DNA from: Io17-Chloro-G2 sp963663135
Lineage (GTDB): Bacteria; Chloroflexota; Dehalococcoidia; Lucifugimonadales; UBA3495
Direction of reading: 5' to 3'
Length of the DNA: 64,000 bases
Assembly: GCA_963663135.2 (NCBI GenBank)
Contig: CAXXRM010000005.1
Coordinates: forward strand, 248,001 to 312,000
The notes under the pieces were generated by a model, which saw nothing but the letters and a program-made list of their open reading frames with translations, ran no database searches and had not been told where the DNA came from. Of the stretch, positions 33,219 through 42,961 are shown piece after piece (position 1 is the first letter of the stretch; the number at the start of each line of letters is the position of its first letter). A program made the translations under genes and the position numbers.

Positions 33219-36173
33219 ATGACCACCGCAGTTTCCCCGGACAATCGAATACAGGACCGGGAGCGGGAAGAACTGGCCGAGTTGCTGAGGCGGCGCGTCG
33301 ATGGCGAGGTGCGCTTCGATGCCTATTCCAGAGTGCTATATTCCACCGATGCCAGCATCTACCGGATGGACCCGGTCGGGGTCGTCATCCCCCGGAGCGT
33401 TGACGACGTTCAGGCAGTGGTTGAGATAGCCAGGGACAACGGTGTTCCAGTGCTTCCCAGGGGCGGCGGCACCAGCCTTGCCGGGCAGACCGTGAACCAC
33501 GCCATCGTGGTGGACTTCAGCAAGTACCTGAACCAGTTGGTGGAGGTCAACCCGGAGGAATCTTGGGCCCGGGTCCGCCCAGGGATTGTGCTGGACCAAC
33601 TCAACCGCCAATTGGCTCCCCACGGACTGCAGTACGCCCCGGACCCCACTACGTCAAACCGGGCCTGTGTCGGCGGCGGCCTGGGCAACAACACCTGCGG
33701 CGCTCACTCGGTCATCTACGGAAAGACCCTGGACCACGTCCAAGAATTGCAGGTGGTCCTTTCGGATGCTTCTAGGGTCCATCTCAAAGGGTTGGAAACC
33801 GGCGAGTTGGAAGCCAAGCTCAGTGGCTCGGACCTGGAATCCGACATCTACCGGAGGCTGCGTCGTATTGCCCAGGACAACTCAGCCGAAATCGAGGCCC
33901 GGTACCCCAAAATCATGCGCCGGGTCAGCGGGTATAACCTGGACGAATTTCTTACCGATTCCCCCTTCAACCTGGCCAGGATGGTGGTCGGTTCGGAGGG
34001 CACTCTCTGCGTGGTTACCGAGGCCAAGGTCAACCTGGTGCCCCGGCCGACCATGACCGGCCTTTCCGTGGTTCACTTCGCCGGCATCGTTGAGGCCAGC
34101 GAGGCCACCCGGGAGATTCTCCGGCACGATCCGTCGTCCATAGAAGTGATGGACAAAATCCTGCTGGACCGGTCCCGCGAGTCCATGGGTCACTCTGCCA
34201 GCATGTCGTTCATAGAAGGCGACCCGGGTGCGGTCCTGGCGGTGGAGTTCTACGGCGAATCCGAGGCCGAACTCACTTCCAAGATGAACGGCCTGAAGTC
34301 GGACCTGGAGCGCCGTCGCCTGGGCTACGCCTGCGTGAACCTGCTGGACCGTGCCGCTCAGGCCAACGTTTGGAACGTGCGGAAGGGCGGGCTAGGACTG
34401 CTGATGAGCATTCGCGGCGATGCCAAGCCCCTGCCCTTTGTTGAGGACACGGCGGTGGACCCGGAAAACCTGGGGCCTTTCGTCCGCCGGTTCGACGAAA
34501 TTGTGCGCAGTTACGGCACGGAGGCCGCTTATTACGGACACGCCAGCGTTGGCTGCCTGCATATACGCCCTCTGGTGAGCCTGAAGGACGCCGACGGCAT
34601 CGCCACCATGGTGGCCATTAGCGAGGAAATCAGCGACCTGGTGCGGGAGTTCGGCGGCTCTCTGAGCGGAGAGCATGGCGACGGAATTGTCAGAGGGGTT
34701 TGGACCGAGAAGATGTTCGGCCCCCAGATTTATCAGATGTTCCGCGAGGTCAAGGCTGCTTTTGACCCTCAGGGCATTATGAACCCCGGCAAGATTATTG
34801 ATTGCCCGCCGATGACCGAAAATTTGCGTTTTGGCGCCGACTACCAAGCCAGATCTCTCCCGACCAGGTTGGATTTTTCCCTGGACACCAACTTTGCCGG
34901 CGCCGTGGAAATGTGCAACGGGATGGGCGCCTGCCGCAAGTTGGACGGCTCCATGTGCCCCTCCTTTATGGCTACCCGAGAAGAGGAACACTCCACCCGG
35001 GGGCGGGCGAATTTGCTCCGAGCCGCGCTGTCAGGCTTGCTGCCCGAGGCGGATTTGGCCGGCCCCAGGTTGCACCAGGCGCTTGACCTTTGCCTGGAGT
35101 GCAAGGCCTGCAAGGCGGAGTGCGATTCTGGCGTGGACATGGCCAAGCTCAAGTATGAGTTTTTGGCCAACTACCAGAAAGTCCATGGCTCGTCCCTGCG
35201 GAGCCGGGCCTTTGCCCAAATCAACCGGATCAACCGGCTTGGCAGCAGGTTCGCGCCCTTCTCCAATTGGGCGGCCAGGAGTCCGGTTGGAAAACTGTTT
35301 GGCAGCCTGGCCGGGATTCACCCGCGGCGCACCCTGCCGCCCTTCGCCTCACCCACGCTGGCGCAGTGGTTTCAAGCCAGGCAGCGTTCCCCCGCCAACC
35401 AGGACCCCGCCAATCAGGGGTCGAAAACGGGCGCCAACGCGGGACTCAACGCCCAGCAGACCGTGGTCCTGTTCAACGATACCTTCATGAATTACAACTA
35501 TCCCCAGGTCGGCCGGGCCGCGGTGGAAGTCCTGGAAGCTGCGGGATTAAATGTCGTGTTGGCCGACGCCTGGTGTTGCGGCCGCCCGATGATCTCCAAG
35601 GGATTTTTGGACCAGGCGGCGGTCAACGCCGAGCACAACGTGGACCAACTGTATGCCTACGCCGAGCAGGGCGCGGCTATCGTCGGCTGTGAACCCAGTT
35701 GCTTGCTTACGTTGCGGGACGAATACCCGGAGTTGGTCAAGAATGACCGGGCCCGTACGGTGGCCGAGAATTCTTACCTCATCGATGAGTACCTGATGCT
35801 GCTTCACGGCCAGGGACGCCTGAACCTACCGTTCCGAGACCGTCCCAAGAAGGTCTTGTTCCACGGCCACTGTCATCAGAAGGCGCTGGCGGGAACCGCG
35901 GCCTCGATGAGCGTGCTGCGCCTGCCGCCGGGTTGGGAAGCGGAGTTGGTTAACGCCGGCTGCTGCGGCATGGCGGGGTCCTTTGGGTTCGAGAAAGAGC
36001 ACTACGACATTTCTATGACCATTGGCGGTCAAGCCCTGTTTCCCGCGGTCAACGCCAAGGACGACGACTGGGAATTGGCGGTCATGGGTGTTTCCTGCCG
36101 CCAGCAGATAGAGGATGGCACTGGTCGCCCCGCCCGCCACCTGGTTGAAGTGCTACGCGACGCCCTGGACTAG
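33219..36173 (+). CDS. FAD-linked oxidase fused to Fe-S CCG module (GlcD-GlcF/YdiJ-like)
   Basis: The 984-residue protein joins a VAO-type FAD domain (PRGGGTSLAGQTVNHAIVVD, about residues 82-101; C-terminal FAD_oxidase_C with GEHGDGIVRGVW) to a ferredoxin-like part (C566 NGMGACRK, CLECKACKAEC from residue 625) and CCG motifs (WCCGRPMISKG, GCCGMAGSFGFEK). This is the architecture of YdiJ and of fused glycolate or D-lactate dehydrogenases, which oxidise 2-hydroxy acids and pass electrons to the respiratory chain. Its stop codon overlaps that of the convergent amidase (CTAG). Confidence 0.93.
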   Translation: MTTAVSPDNRIQDREREELAELLRRRVDGEVRFDAYSRVLYSTDASIYRMDPVGVVIPRSVDDVQAVVEIARDNGVPVLPRGGGTSLAGQTVNHAIVVDFSKYLNQLVEVNPEESWARVRPGIVLDQLNRQLAPHGLQYAPDPTTSNRACVGGGLGNNTCGAHSVIYGKTLDHVQELQVVLSDASRVHLKGLETGELEAKLSGSDLESDIYRRLRRIAQDNSAEIEARYPKIMRRVSGYNLDEFLTDSPFNLARMVVGSEGTLCVVTEAKVNLVPRPTMTGLSVVHFAGIVEASEATREILRHDPSSIEVMDKILLDRSRESMGHSASMSFIEGDPGAVLAVEFYGESEAELTSKMNGLKSDLERRRLGYACVNLLDRAAQANVWNVRKGGLGLLMSIRGDAKPLPFVEDTAVDPENLGPFVRRFDEIVRSYGTEAAYYGHASVGCLHIRPLVSLKDADGIATMVAISEEISDLVREFGGSLSGEHGDGIVRGVWTEKMFGPQIYQMFREVKAAFDPQGIMNPGKIIDCPPMTENLRFGADYQARSLPTRLDFSLDTNFAGAVEMCNGMGACRKLDGSMCPSFMATREEEHSTRGRANLLRAALSGLLPEADLAGPRLHQALDLCLECKACKAECDSGVDMAKLKYEFLANYQKVHGSSLRSRAFAQINRINRLGSRFAPFSNWAARSPVGKLFGSLAGIHPRRTLPPFASPTLAQWFQARQRSPANQDPANQGSKTGANAGLNAQQTVVLFNDTFMNYNYPQVGRAAVEVLEAAGLNVVLADAWCCGRPMISKGFLDQAAVNAEHNVDQLYAYAEQGAAIVGCEPSCLLTLRDEYPELVKNDRARTVAENSYLIDEYLMLLHGQGRLNLPFRDRPKKVLFHGHCHQKALAGTAASMSVLRLPPGWEAELVNAGCCGMAGSFGFEKEHYDISMTIGGQALFPAVNAKDDDWELAVMGVSCRQQIEDGTGRPARHLVEVLRDALD

Positions 36174-37585
36174 GAGACCGGCGGCCGGTGGTCCGCCCAC
36201 GGTTTGGCCTGCTCGAATGCCGCTGATGCCTGCAACACCTTGGCCTCGTTCCCCCTTGCCCCAACCAGGTGCAGGCCGATGGGCATGCCCTGGCTGGAAA
36301 ACCCGCAGGGCACGCTGGACGCCGTCTGCCCGGTCATGTTGATCGGATAGGTGAAGGGAAGAAACCCCCAGAACGGCTCAACCTGCCTTCCCCCAATCTC
36401 TGCAGGACGCTGGCCAATGGGAAATGCCGGCACCGCCATGGTGGGGGTGACCAGCAGGTCATAGTCGTCGAAGAAGGTCTCCATCTGTCTTCGGAGTTGG
36501 TCCACCCGGAGCAACGCCCTGGAAAGAGCGGCCCCGGTGACACTGGCGCCGTGCTCCATAGACCTCAACCCGTAATCGGTGAAATCATCCCTGTGCTGGT
36601 CCACCAGGTGGCTGTAAGACGTGTATGACGCGGTGGCAAACACGTCCCAGAACGCCGGGAAAGGGTCTTCGAGGGTTAAAGAGGTTTCCTGAACGTCTGC
36701 GCCCAATTCTTCGAAAACCCAGGCTGCTTGTCGGGTGATAGCCGCCACCTCCGGGTCGACCGCGGCATATCCCAAGTCTGCGCTCCAGGCCACCTTCCAG
36801 CCTCGAACCCCCTGCCCCAGTCCGGCGGAATAATCCGGCGGAACGTCGCGCATTGTGGTGGGGTCCCTGGAGTCGGAGCCGGCCATTACATGTAGGAGCA
36901 AGGCCGTGTCCGCCACCGTTCGGGACATTGGTCCCGACTGCGAGAAATGGTTGGCTGAGCCACTCCCGTAGCCGCCGTACCGGGGCACGCGGCCCTGGGA
37001 GGGCTTGATGCCGAACACGCCGCTGAAGCTGGCCGGAATCCGGATAGACCCGCCGCCGTCGCTGCCGGTGGCCAGGGTGCACAAACCTGCAGCCAGGGCC
37101 GCTCCCGCGCCGCCGCTGGACCCTCCCGGAGTGCAGTCGGTGTTCCAGGGATTGCGGCAGGCATCGCCCAGCCGGTTTTCGGTGGTCCCGGAAAGGCCGA
37201 ATTCGGGGGTGTTGGTTTTCCCCAGGATTATTGTCCCGGCCCGGCGCAAACGCTCCACCACGACCGAATCCATGTCTGGCGTCCGGTCCTTGAACAACGC
37301 GGAACCGGCGGTGGTGGGAATTCCTTTGGTCATCTCCAGGTCTTTTACCGAAACCGGTATGCCATGGAGCGGTCCCAATTCTTCCCCGCGCTGTACCGCG
37401 TCCTGCGCCGCCCTGGCCTGGTCCATCGCTTGGTCCGGGCAGACAGCCAGGTAGGCGTTCAGCCTGGGATTAAATTCCTCGATGCGCCGGTTGAACATGT
37501 CGGTAAGCTCGACAATGGACACCTCTTTGGTTTGGATCAACCTGCGAAGCTCCGTAGCCGGCTTGAAATGGAGTTCATCGGCCAT
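36170..37585 (-). CDS. Amidase-signature family amidohydrolase
   Basis: The 471-residue protein has the Ser-cisSer-Lys triad: Lys81 in GIPVSVKDLE, cis-Ser156 in TPGGSSGGAGA and nucleophile Ser180 in GSDGGGSIRIPA; the 24-residue Ser-Ser spacing is that of the family. It resembles bacterial aliphatic or aryl amidases rather than GatA, since no gatB or gatC is adjacent. It overlaps the preceding convergent gene by 4 bp. Substrate unknown. Confidence 0.93.
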   Translation of the reverse strand: MADELHFKPATELRRLIQTKEVSIVELTDMFNRRIEEFNPRLNAYLAVCPDQAMDQARAAQDAVQRGEELGPLHGIPVSVKDLEMTKGIPTTAGSALFKDRTPDMDSVVVERLRRAGTIILGKTNTPEFGLSGTTENRLGDACRNPWNTDCTPGGSSGGAGAALAAGLCTLATGSDGGGSIRIPASFSGVFGIKPSQGRVPRYGGYGSGSANHFSQSGPMSRTVADTALLLHVMAGSDSRDPTTMRDVPPDYSAGLGQGVRGWKVAWSADLGYAAVDPEVAAITRQAAWVFEELGADVQETSLTLEDPFPAFWDVFATASYTSYSHLVDQHRDDFTDYGLRSMEHGASVTGAALSRALLRVDQLRRQMETFFDDYDLLVTPTMAVPAFPIGQRPAEIGGRQVEPFWGFLPFTYPINMTGQTASSVPCGFSSQGMPIGLHLVGARGNEAKVLQASAAFEQAKPWADHRPPVS

Positions 37586-37738
37586 TGGTAGTCCCTCCCG
37601 GAAATTCGGCTGAATTTCGCCACGTGTTTTGCCGACCGAGCGCGGGCCGGGAGTTTGACGCTGTCCCCGGCTCTGGCTACAATCCCGCTCATTATACCAA
37701 GGGCTTGCGCCGCGCCCTGGACGCGGGTCTTTTGTTTC

Positions 37739-37822
37739 CAGTCGGGCTTTCTGTTCGGCCAGTCAGGCTTTCGGTTTGGCCAGCCGGGTCTTCGGTTCAG
37801 CCAGCCGGGCTTTCGGTTTAGT
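37739..37822. repeat. Four imperfect 21-bp tandem repeats upstream of the NAD-kinase-like gene
   Basis: Units at 37739-37759, 37760-37780, 37781-37801 and 37802-37822 follow the pattern CAGYCGGGCTTTCGGTTYGGC with a few changes each. The array ends 3 nt before the AAGGAGG ribosome-binding site of the next gene. The 21-bp period keeps any frame open, which explains the long but meaningless reading frames across it. Confidence 0.85.
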
Positions 37823-37838
37823 AGCAAGGAGGCGTCAA

Positions 37839-38864
37839 TTGCCATCGGTGGGCATAATTGCCAATCCGGCCGCCAGTAAAGACATCCGCAGGTTGGTGGC
37901 CCAAGGCCGCGTGGTCCCGGATTGGGAGAAAGTCAACATCGTCAGACGTGTCCTCCTGGGATTGGAGGCTGTCGGCATAGACAAGGTTTGGGCCATGGCT
38001 GACAGCTCCCACCTGGTGCAGCGGGCCCGGGACGACCCCAACCTGAGCCTGGACCTGGAACTGCTGGACATGCCGACTTTTTTCGGGGAAGGAGACAGCG
38101 TTCGCGCCGCCGGACTTATGGAAGAGGTGGGCGTTGACTGTCTGGTCACATTGGGCGGAGACGGCACAAACCGGGCGGTCGCCCGGGGCACTTGCGCCGT
38201 TCCCCTGGTGCCTATATCCACCGGCACCAACAATGTTTTCCCCACTATGGTTGAAGGCACCCAAGCGGGACTGGTTGCCGGACTGATTGCCCTGGGCGGT
38301 CTGCCCATTGAGCAGGTGACCCTGGTCAGCAAAACCCTGGAGGTCTACGTCGACGGCGAATTCAGGGACCTGGCCCTGGTCGACGTTGCTCTCTCCCGGG
38401 AACGGTTTGTGGCAACTCGGGCCATCTGGGACATCAACCGTGTTTATGAGGTGTTTCTCACTCGCGCTGAGCCGTTGAGTATCGGGCTTTCCTCAGTGGG
38501 CGCCAGGCTTCGACCGCTGACGCTGGCTGAGGACCTTGGGCTGAACTACCAGGTGGGCAGCTGCCTGGACCCAACCCCCGCAGGCCCGCCCGCTGAACCC
38601 GACTCCGCCAAACTCCGGGTGTTGGCGCCTATCGCTCCCGGCATCGTGCCTCGGGTCAGCATCGCAGGATGGCGGATAATGGGCCTGGGAGAACGAATCC
38701 CGGTGGAGCGCCGCTGGTGCACGGTGGCCCTCGACGGGGAGCGTGCCTTCGGAGTCGCCCCCGAGGAGCAATTGGAAATCGTCCTGGAACGCAACGGACC
38801 GCCGGTGGTCCAAGTTGACGCCGCTCTGCGCCTTGCCTCGGAGTTGGGCGTTTTCAATTCCTGA
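37839..38864 (+). CDS. ATP-NAD kinase-like (PF01513) protein
   Basis: The 341-residue product begins PSVGIIANPAASKDIRRLVA and has the GGDGTNRAV phosphate-binding motif and the ISTGTNNVFP segment, typical of the AcoX/ATP-NAD-kinase-like group found near acetoin or other dehydrogenase genes. True NAD kinase activity is uncertain. The start is TTG 37839, fixed by AAGGAGG at 37826-37832; the upstream frame to 37776 runs through the 21-bp repeats and is not protein-like. Confidence 0.87.
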   Translation: MPSVGIIANPAASKDIRRLVAQGRVVPDWEKVNIVRRVLLGLEAVGIDKVWAMADSSHLVQRARDDPNLSLDLELLDMPTFFGEGDSVRAAGLMEEVGVDCLVTLGGDGTNRAVARGTCAVPLVPISTGTNNVFPTMVEGTQAGLVAGLIALGGLPIEQVTLVSKTLEVYVDGEFRDLALVDVALSRERFVATRAIWDINRVYEVFLTRAEPLSIGLSSVGARLRPLTLAEDLGLNYQVGSCLDPTPAGPPAEPDSAKLRVLAPIAPGIVPRVSIAGWRIMGLGERIPVERRWCTVALDGERAFGVAPEEQLEIVLERNGPPVVQVDAALRLASELGVFNS

Positions 38865-38994
38865 CGATTAGCTTGGCTGCAAACCTGCTGGGAAGTCCCC
38901 CGACTGATTTCCCGGACCTTCTTCAGCGGCCCCGCCGCCAGGACCGGTCCTGCCGCTTCTCCTCCGCCGTCACTTCCCCACTCCCGCCGCCGTC

Positions 38995-39735
38995 ATGCTG
39001 ACTGGCACGGAATTCATTGTTGCGCTGGCCATCATCACAGTGGGAGCCACCGTGATGGGTTCGGTGGGGTTTGGACTGGGGCTGGTAGTCACCCCGGTGC
39101 TGCTGCTGCTCCTGGAACCCCAGGTTGCGGTGGTCCTGGTTAACGGTGAAATCGCCGTTCTGACGGTGTTGCTGTTGGCCAAGACCTGGCGGTATCTTCC
39201 CTGGAAGCAGTCCCTCATCATGTCCGGAGCCGGCCTGGCCGCGGCCCCCATAGGGGTCTTGATACTGGGTTCTGCCGGGCCTGGGCCACTTAGGGTCGCT
39301 GTAGCGGTGGCGGTCCTGGGGTTGGGGGCGTTGATCATTTCCAACGCCCAAATTCCCTGGCTGAAGAATCCATTGGCCGGAGCGGCATCGGGTTTTTTGG
39401 CCGCCCTGTCCATCACCGCCCTGAGCATTGGCGGCCCTCTGGCCGCCTTCTACGCCATTGCCCAGGGGTGGGAACCCAGGCAGGTAAGGGCATCTATGGC
39501 CCTGTATTTCCTGAGCTTTGAAGCAGCGGCATTTGCCCTGTACGCCTGGATCGGGCTGGTCCAACCGGCGACGCTCATCAACATTGGAGCGTTGCTGCCG
39601 GGCCTGCTGCTGGGATTTGTCCTGGGGTCTCGCCTGGCGTCGAGGCTGAACCATAGGGAGTTCCGGTGGGTGGCTGTGGCGGTGATTTGTACGGGCAGCC
39701 TGGTCTTGCTTACCCGGGAGCTGTTTGGGTTATAG
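38995..39735 (+). CDS. TauE/SafE family permease
   Basis: The 246-residue protein is almost entirely hydrophobic with about eight membrane helices and the two-fold repeat of the TauE/SafE (PF01925) family; the first repeat begins AIITVGATVMGSVGFGLGLV and the second GAASGFLAALSITALSIGGP. Members export sulfite, sulfoacetate or other organosulfur anions, but the substrate here is unknown. It converges on the epimerase gene. Confidence 0.88.
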   Translation: MLTGTEFIVALAIITVGATVMGSVGFGLGLVVTPVLLLLLEPQVAVVLVNGEIAVLTVLLLAKTWRYLPWKQSLIMSGAGLAAAPIGVLILGSAGPGPLRVAVAVAVLGLGALIISNAQIPWLKNPLAGAASGFLAALSITALSIGGPLAAFYAIAQGWEPRQVRASMALYFLSFEAAAFALYAWIGLVQPATLINIGALLPGLLLGFVLGSRLASRLNHREFRWVAVAVICTGSLVLLTRELFGL

Positions 39736-39776
39736 GCTGGACCGGGCGGTCCCTGGCTATGCGGTCCCGGTTTCAG

Positions 39777-40721
39777 TCAGCGGTTGGCCTTAATGGCTTG
39801 GCCGATGGACTCCACGGTTCGCAGCAGCCCTTCTTCCAGGCTCGCCTGGGGCATCCACCCCATCTCCTGGATTGCCTTGGTGTTGTCCAGGTAAATTTGG
39901 TAAACGTCAGACACCCTGGCCGGGCCGTGTGCCGCCGGCCATTCGTAGCCGGTGATGCCCTGGAGTATGCTGTAGACGGCGTTGATGCTGGTTCCCTGGC
40001 CGGTGCCGATGTTTAGCGCCATGCCGTCGCCCCGGCCAATGGCGGCAATGTTGGCCTCCACCACGTCGTCCACGTATATGAAGTCCCTCGATTGCTCCCC
40101 GTCGCCAAAAATCCGTGGCTGGTCCTTCTCCAGCATAGCCTGGGAGAAGATGGCGACTACGCCCGCTTCTCCTTGGGGGTCTTGTCGGGGGCCGTAAACG
40201 TTGCCGTAACGCAGCGCCGTGTACCTCATCAGATGGAGGCGCCGGTACAGGTCCAGCTGCAGTTCGGCCTGGTACTTGGACATGCCATAGGGCGAAATGG
40301 GGACAATAGGGTGGTCTTCCGAGCAGGGATTGGTCTCCGGGTCGCCGTAGAGGGTCCCGCCGGAAGAGGCGAAGATAAACTTTTCAATGCCGCAGTGGCG
40401 GGAGGCCTCCAGAAGCCGCAAGGTGCCCAAAACGTTGATTTCGCAGTCCTTGACCGGGTCTCGCATAGACTGGCCCACGCTGGCCTGGGCCGCCAGGTGA
40501 AACACCAGGTCGGGCTGCTCCCGTTGGAACACCTCGCTCACCATGTGGTCGGTGATATCCATGTGGTGGAGCGTGGCCGCGGTGTTCAGGTTCTTGAGCT
40601 TGCCGGTGCTCAGATTGTCTATTACGACGACGCGGTATTCATCTTCGATGAGCCGGTCCACCAGGTGGGAGCCAATAAATCCCGCGCCCCCCGTAACCAA
40701 AGCGGTCTTACTCCGAACCAT
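39777..40721 (-). CDS. NAD-dependent nucleotide-sugar epimerase (GalE-like SDR)
   Basis: The 314-residue extended short-chain dehydrogenase has the Rossmann GGAGFIGSHLVDRL, the catalytic FASSGGTLYGD with the Ser/Thr position, and YGMSKYQAE supplying Tyr and Lys (YxxxK). The segment RYGNVYGPRQDP and the end FIYVDDVVEAN are typical of UDP-glucose 4-epimerase relatives. The exact sugar is unknown. No surface-polysaccharide genes are adjacent. Confidence 0.92.
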   Translation of the reverse strand: MVRSKTALVTGGAGFIGSHLVDRLIEDEYRVVVIDNLSTGKLKNLNTAATLHHMDITDHMVSEVFQREQPDLVFHLAAQASVGQSMRDPVKDCEINVLGTLRLLEASRHCGIEKFIFASSGGTLYGDPETNPCSEDHPIVPISPYGMSKYQAELQLDLYRRLHLMRYTALRYGNVYGPRQDPQGEAGVVAIFSQAMLEKDQPRIFGDGEQSRDFIYVDDVVEANIAAIGRGDGMALNIGTGQGTSINAVYSILQGITGYEWPAAHGPARVSDVYQIYLDNTKAIQEMGWMPQASLEEGLLRTVESIGQAIKANR

Positions 40722-41029
40722 GGATCCCTCTACGCCACAGAATCAAAATTCGGCGATCATCATAACATTCGCCAAATGCGGTAACAACGACACCGTGCCT
40801 ACTATTGTCCGGGGCCTTGCATGCTATCGGCGTAAGATTTCCAGCCATTGACAAAAGGGAGCAGGGAATCCTGCTCCTGCCGGGTGAGGGCCGCCTAGCG
40901 ATTGAAATGCTCTGTACCGTTAGTCAACCTTCCGGCCCGGAACCCGCGCCCTTTTGCCGTCCAACCCGGTGTGTTAGAGTGTCGAAGCGTCACCGTGAAC
41001 CGTTTTCGCTGCTCCGGAGGAACGAAGGA
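40722..41029. other. Non-coding stretch with a perfect 8-bp hairpin
   Basis: Between the divergent epimerase and dehydrogenase genes. GGAGCAGG (40858-40865) and CCTGCTCC (40870-40877) form a perfect stem with a GAAT loop. A consensus -35 hexamer TTGACA lies at 40848-40853, but no -10 box is found at the right distance. No gene is seen. Confidence 0.5.
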
Positions 41030-41935
41030 ATGACTAACAGCTCAGACAAAATCGGCTTTATCGGCCTGGGGATAATGGGCAGGCCCATGGCCAAAAACCT
41101 GCTGAAAGCGGGTTATTCCCTGCTGGTATACGACATTGTGGGCGAGGCCGTAGAAGACGTGGTCACCGAGGGTGCCCAAGGGGCATCTTCCAGCAAAGAG
41201 GTTGCGGAAAACACCACCAGGATTATAACTATGCTGCCGGATTCTGCCGATTCGGAGGCTGTGATTCTGGGTCCCCAGGGCGTACTGGAAGGCGCCTGGC
41301 CCGGCTCCCACGTTATTGACATGAGCTCGATCGCTCCCCTGGTGTCCCAAAAGATCGCGGCTGAATGTGCCAAGAAAGGCGTTGAAATGCTTGACGCCCC
41401 GGTGAGCGGCGGCGAGTCTGGAGCTATCAACGGCACCCTGGCCATCATGGTGGGCGGGAAACAGAGCGTTTTCGACGAAAACTACGACCTGATGAAGGTC
41501 ATGGGCGCCAACGTGGTCCTGACCGGTGACATTGGTGCTGGCGGGGTCACCAAACTGGCCAACCAGGTTATCGTGGCCGCAAACATTGAAGCCTTAAGCG
41601 AGGCGTTGGTGCTTTCCCAGAAGGCCGGCGTAGACCCTGCACGCGTCTTCGAGGCCATCCGCGGCGGTCTGGCAGGCAGCGCGGTTATGGAAGCGAAGGC
41701 CCCCATGATGTTGGACCGTAATTTCCGGGCCGGTTTCCGGGTGCGCCTTCACCAGAAAGACCTGCGCAACGTGCTTCAAACCGCCCAGGAATTGAACGTG
41801 CCTTTGCCTGTTACCGCGTTGGTCCAGCAGATGCTGGGAACGTTGGTGAATCACGGCGATGCCGACGCCGACCACTCCGCCATCCTGCATATCCTGGAAC
41901 AAATGGCTGATGTGGAGGTCCACCGGAGCGCCTGA
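41030..41935 (+). CDS. Tartronate-semialdehyde reductase-like NAD(P)-dependent dehydrogenase
   Basis: The 301-residue enzyme begins MTNSSDKIGFIGLGIMGRPM with the GxGxMG motif, then EMLDAPVSGGESGAINGTLA and the catalytic Lys in GVTKLANQVIVAANIEAL, as in GarR/2-hydroxy-3-oxopropionate reductase. ATG 41030 is chosen because the protein then begins as family members do, with GGAGG at 41016-41020. It belongs to the same family as the gene at 29701 but is clearly diverged. Whether it works in glyoxylate metabolism with the GlcD-GlcF-like protein is open. Confidence 0.93.
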   Translation: MTNSSDKIGFIGLGIMGRPMAKNLLKAGYSLLVYDIVGEAVEDVVTEGAQGASSSKEVAENTTRIITMLPDSADSEAVILGPQGVLEGAWPGSHVIDMSSIAPLVSQKIAAECAKKGVEMLDAPVSGGESGAINGTLAIMVGGKQSVFDENYDLMKVMGANVVLTGDIGAGGVTKLANQVIVAANIEALSEALVLSQKAGVDPARVFEAIRGGLAGSAVMEAKAPMMLDRNFRAGFRVRLHQKDLRNVLQTAQELNVPLPVTALVQQMLGTLVNHGDADADHSAILHILEQMADVEVHRSA

Positions 41936-42047
41936 CCCCCAATGGGCTGGGCCGAGCCTTGAATTGGCCCGAATCTTGAAATGGTGGCCGGGGTGGCCGG
42001 CGTGGCGTGTAGGATGTTTCCCGCTCTTGTTAGCGGCGAAACATCAT

Positions 42048-42869
42048 CTAAAGGTCCTTGAACTTGGCGTCCCGCCAGTTCAGGGCTGCCCTCAAGCCAT
42101 GTTCTCTGCGGATGGCGTTGAACTCTTCCTGTTCCGGAGACATCGAGGTGTCGAACTGGGCCATGAGTTCCAGGTTGTGCTGGATAGTGGAAAGAAACCC
42201 CATCCCCTCCAGTGCCCGGTTCACCGCTATCTTGCTCATCTTGATTCCCACTTGGGATATGTTGGTTATCTTCTTGGCGGTACGCAAACACTCTTCCATC
42301 AGCTGGTCGTGGGGCACCACCCGGCCAACCATCCCCAACCGCTGCGCTTCGTAGGCGTCGATAGTATCCCCGGTTAGCAACAGTTCCTTGGCCTTGGCCA
42401 AGCCCACGCTGAAGGGAGTAATCAACAGGGGCGGGCCCAATCCGGCCCGAATCTCCGGTTCCCCAAGTATCGCCCGGTCCGACGCTATCTTGATGTCGCA
42501 CACCTGGACCAGCTCGCAGGCCCCGGCCAGGGCATAGCCGTTGACCGCCGCTATAACCGGCTTGGACAGGTTCCAGACCATGAGAAAGGTGTCGATGTGG
42601 CTCTGCAAATGGTCGCGCCACTGATGGGCCGGCACGCGGCCGGGATCGTCCTGATCGGAGCCTCTCTCGATGTCGAACCCTGCGGAGAAGGCCCGCCCGG
42701 CTCCGGTGAGGATCACTACCCGGATCTCCGGGTCGGCCTCAATTGTTTCCAGGGCTTCCCGAAGTTCGGAAATCATAATGGCGTCGAGTGCGTTCAATTT
42801 CTCGGGGCGGTTCAGGGTTAGGTGACATATCGCGTCTTCCCGAGTGTAAATGAGGTGCTGAAATGGCAC
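42048..42869 (-). CDS. Enoyl-CoA hydratase/isomerase family protein
   Basis: The 273-residue crotonase-fold protein has LNRPEKLNALDAIMISELRE, the oxyanion-hole segment GRAFSAGFDIERG and the second one AAVNGYALAGACELVQVCD. The position of the second catalytic Glu of hydratases reads GEPEIRAGLGPPL, so Glu is kept. GTG 42869 follows GGGAGAG; the frame is open to 42923. It probably acts in acyl-CoA breakdown. Confidence 0.92.
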   Translation of the reverse strand: MPFQHLIYTREDAICHLTLNRPEKLNALDAIMISELREALETIEADPEIRVVILTGAGRAFSAGFDIERGSDQDDPGRVPAHQWRDHLQSHIDTFLMVWNLSKPVIAAVNGYALAGACELVQVCDIKIASDRAILGEPEIRAGLGPPLLITPFSVGLAKAKELLLTGDTIDAYEAQRLGMVGRVVPHDQLMEECLRTAKKITNISQVGIKMSKIAVNRALEGMGFLSTIQHNLELMAQFDTSMSPEQEEFNAIRREHGLRAALNWRDAKFKDL

Positions 42870-42955
42870 TGAGCTCTCCCTATTACCGGTTAAAATCGCA
42901 TGGTTTGGGTGACGAAGCTGCAATGAGCAGTCCGGGTTGGCGGAGCCGCCGGGCC

Positions 42956-42961
42956 ATTATA
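42956..42961 (-). promoter_or_regulatory. Putative -10 box for the enoyl-CoA hydratase gene
   Basis: The minus strand reads GGTTATAATGGCCC about 90 nt upstream of the GTG start. No clear -35 element is present. Confidence 0.35.

Noticed and set aside
37776..37838. An N-terminal extension of the NAD-kinase-like protein through the 21-bp repeats.
   Set aside because: The AAGGAGG and family-like start fix translation at TTG 37839.
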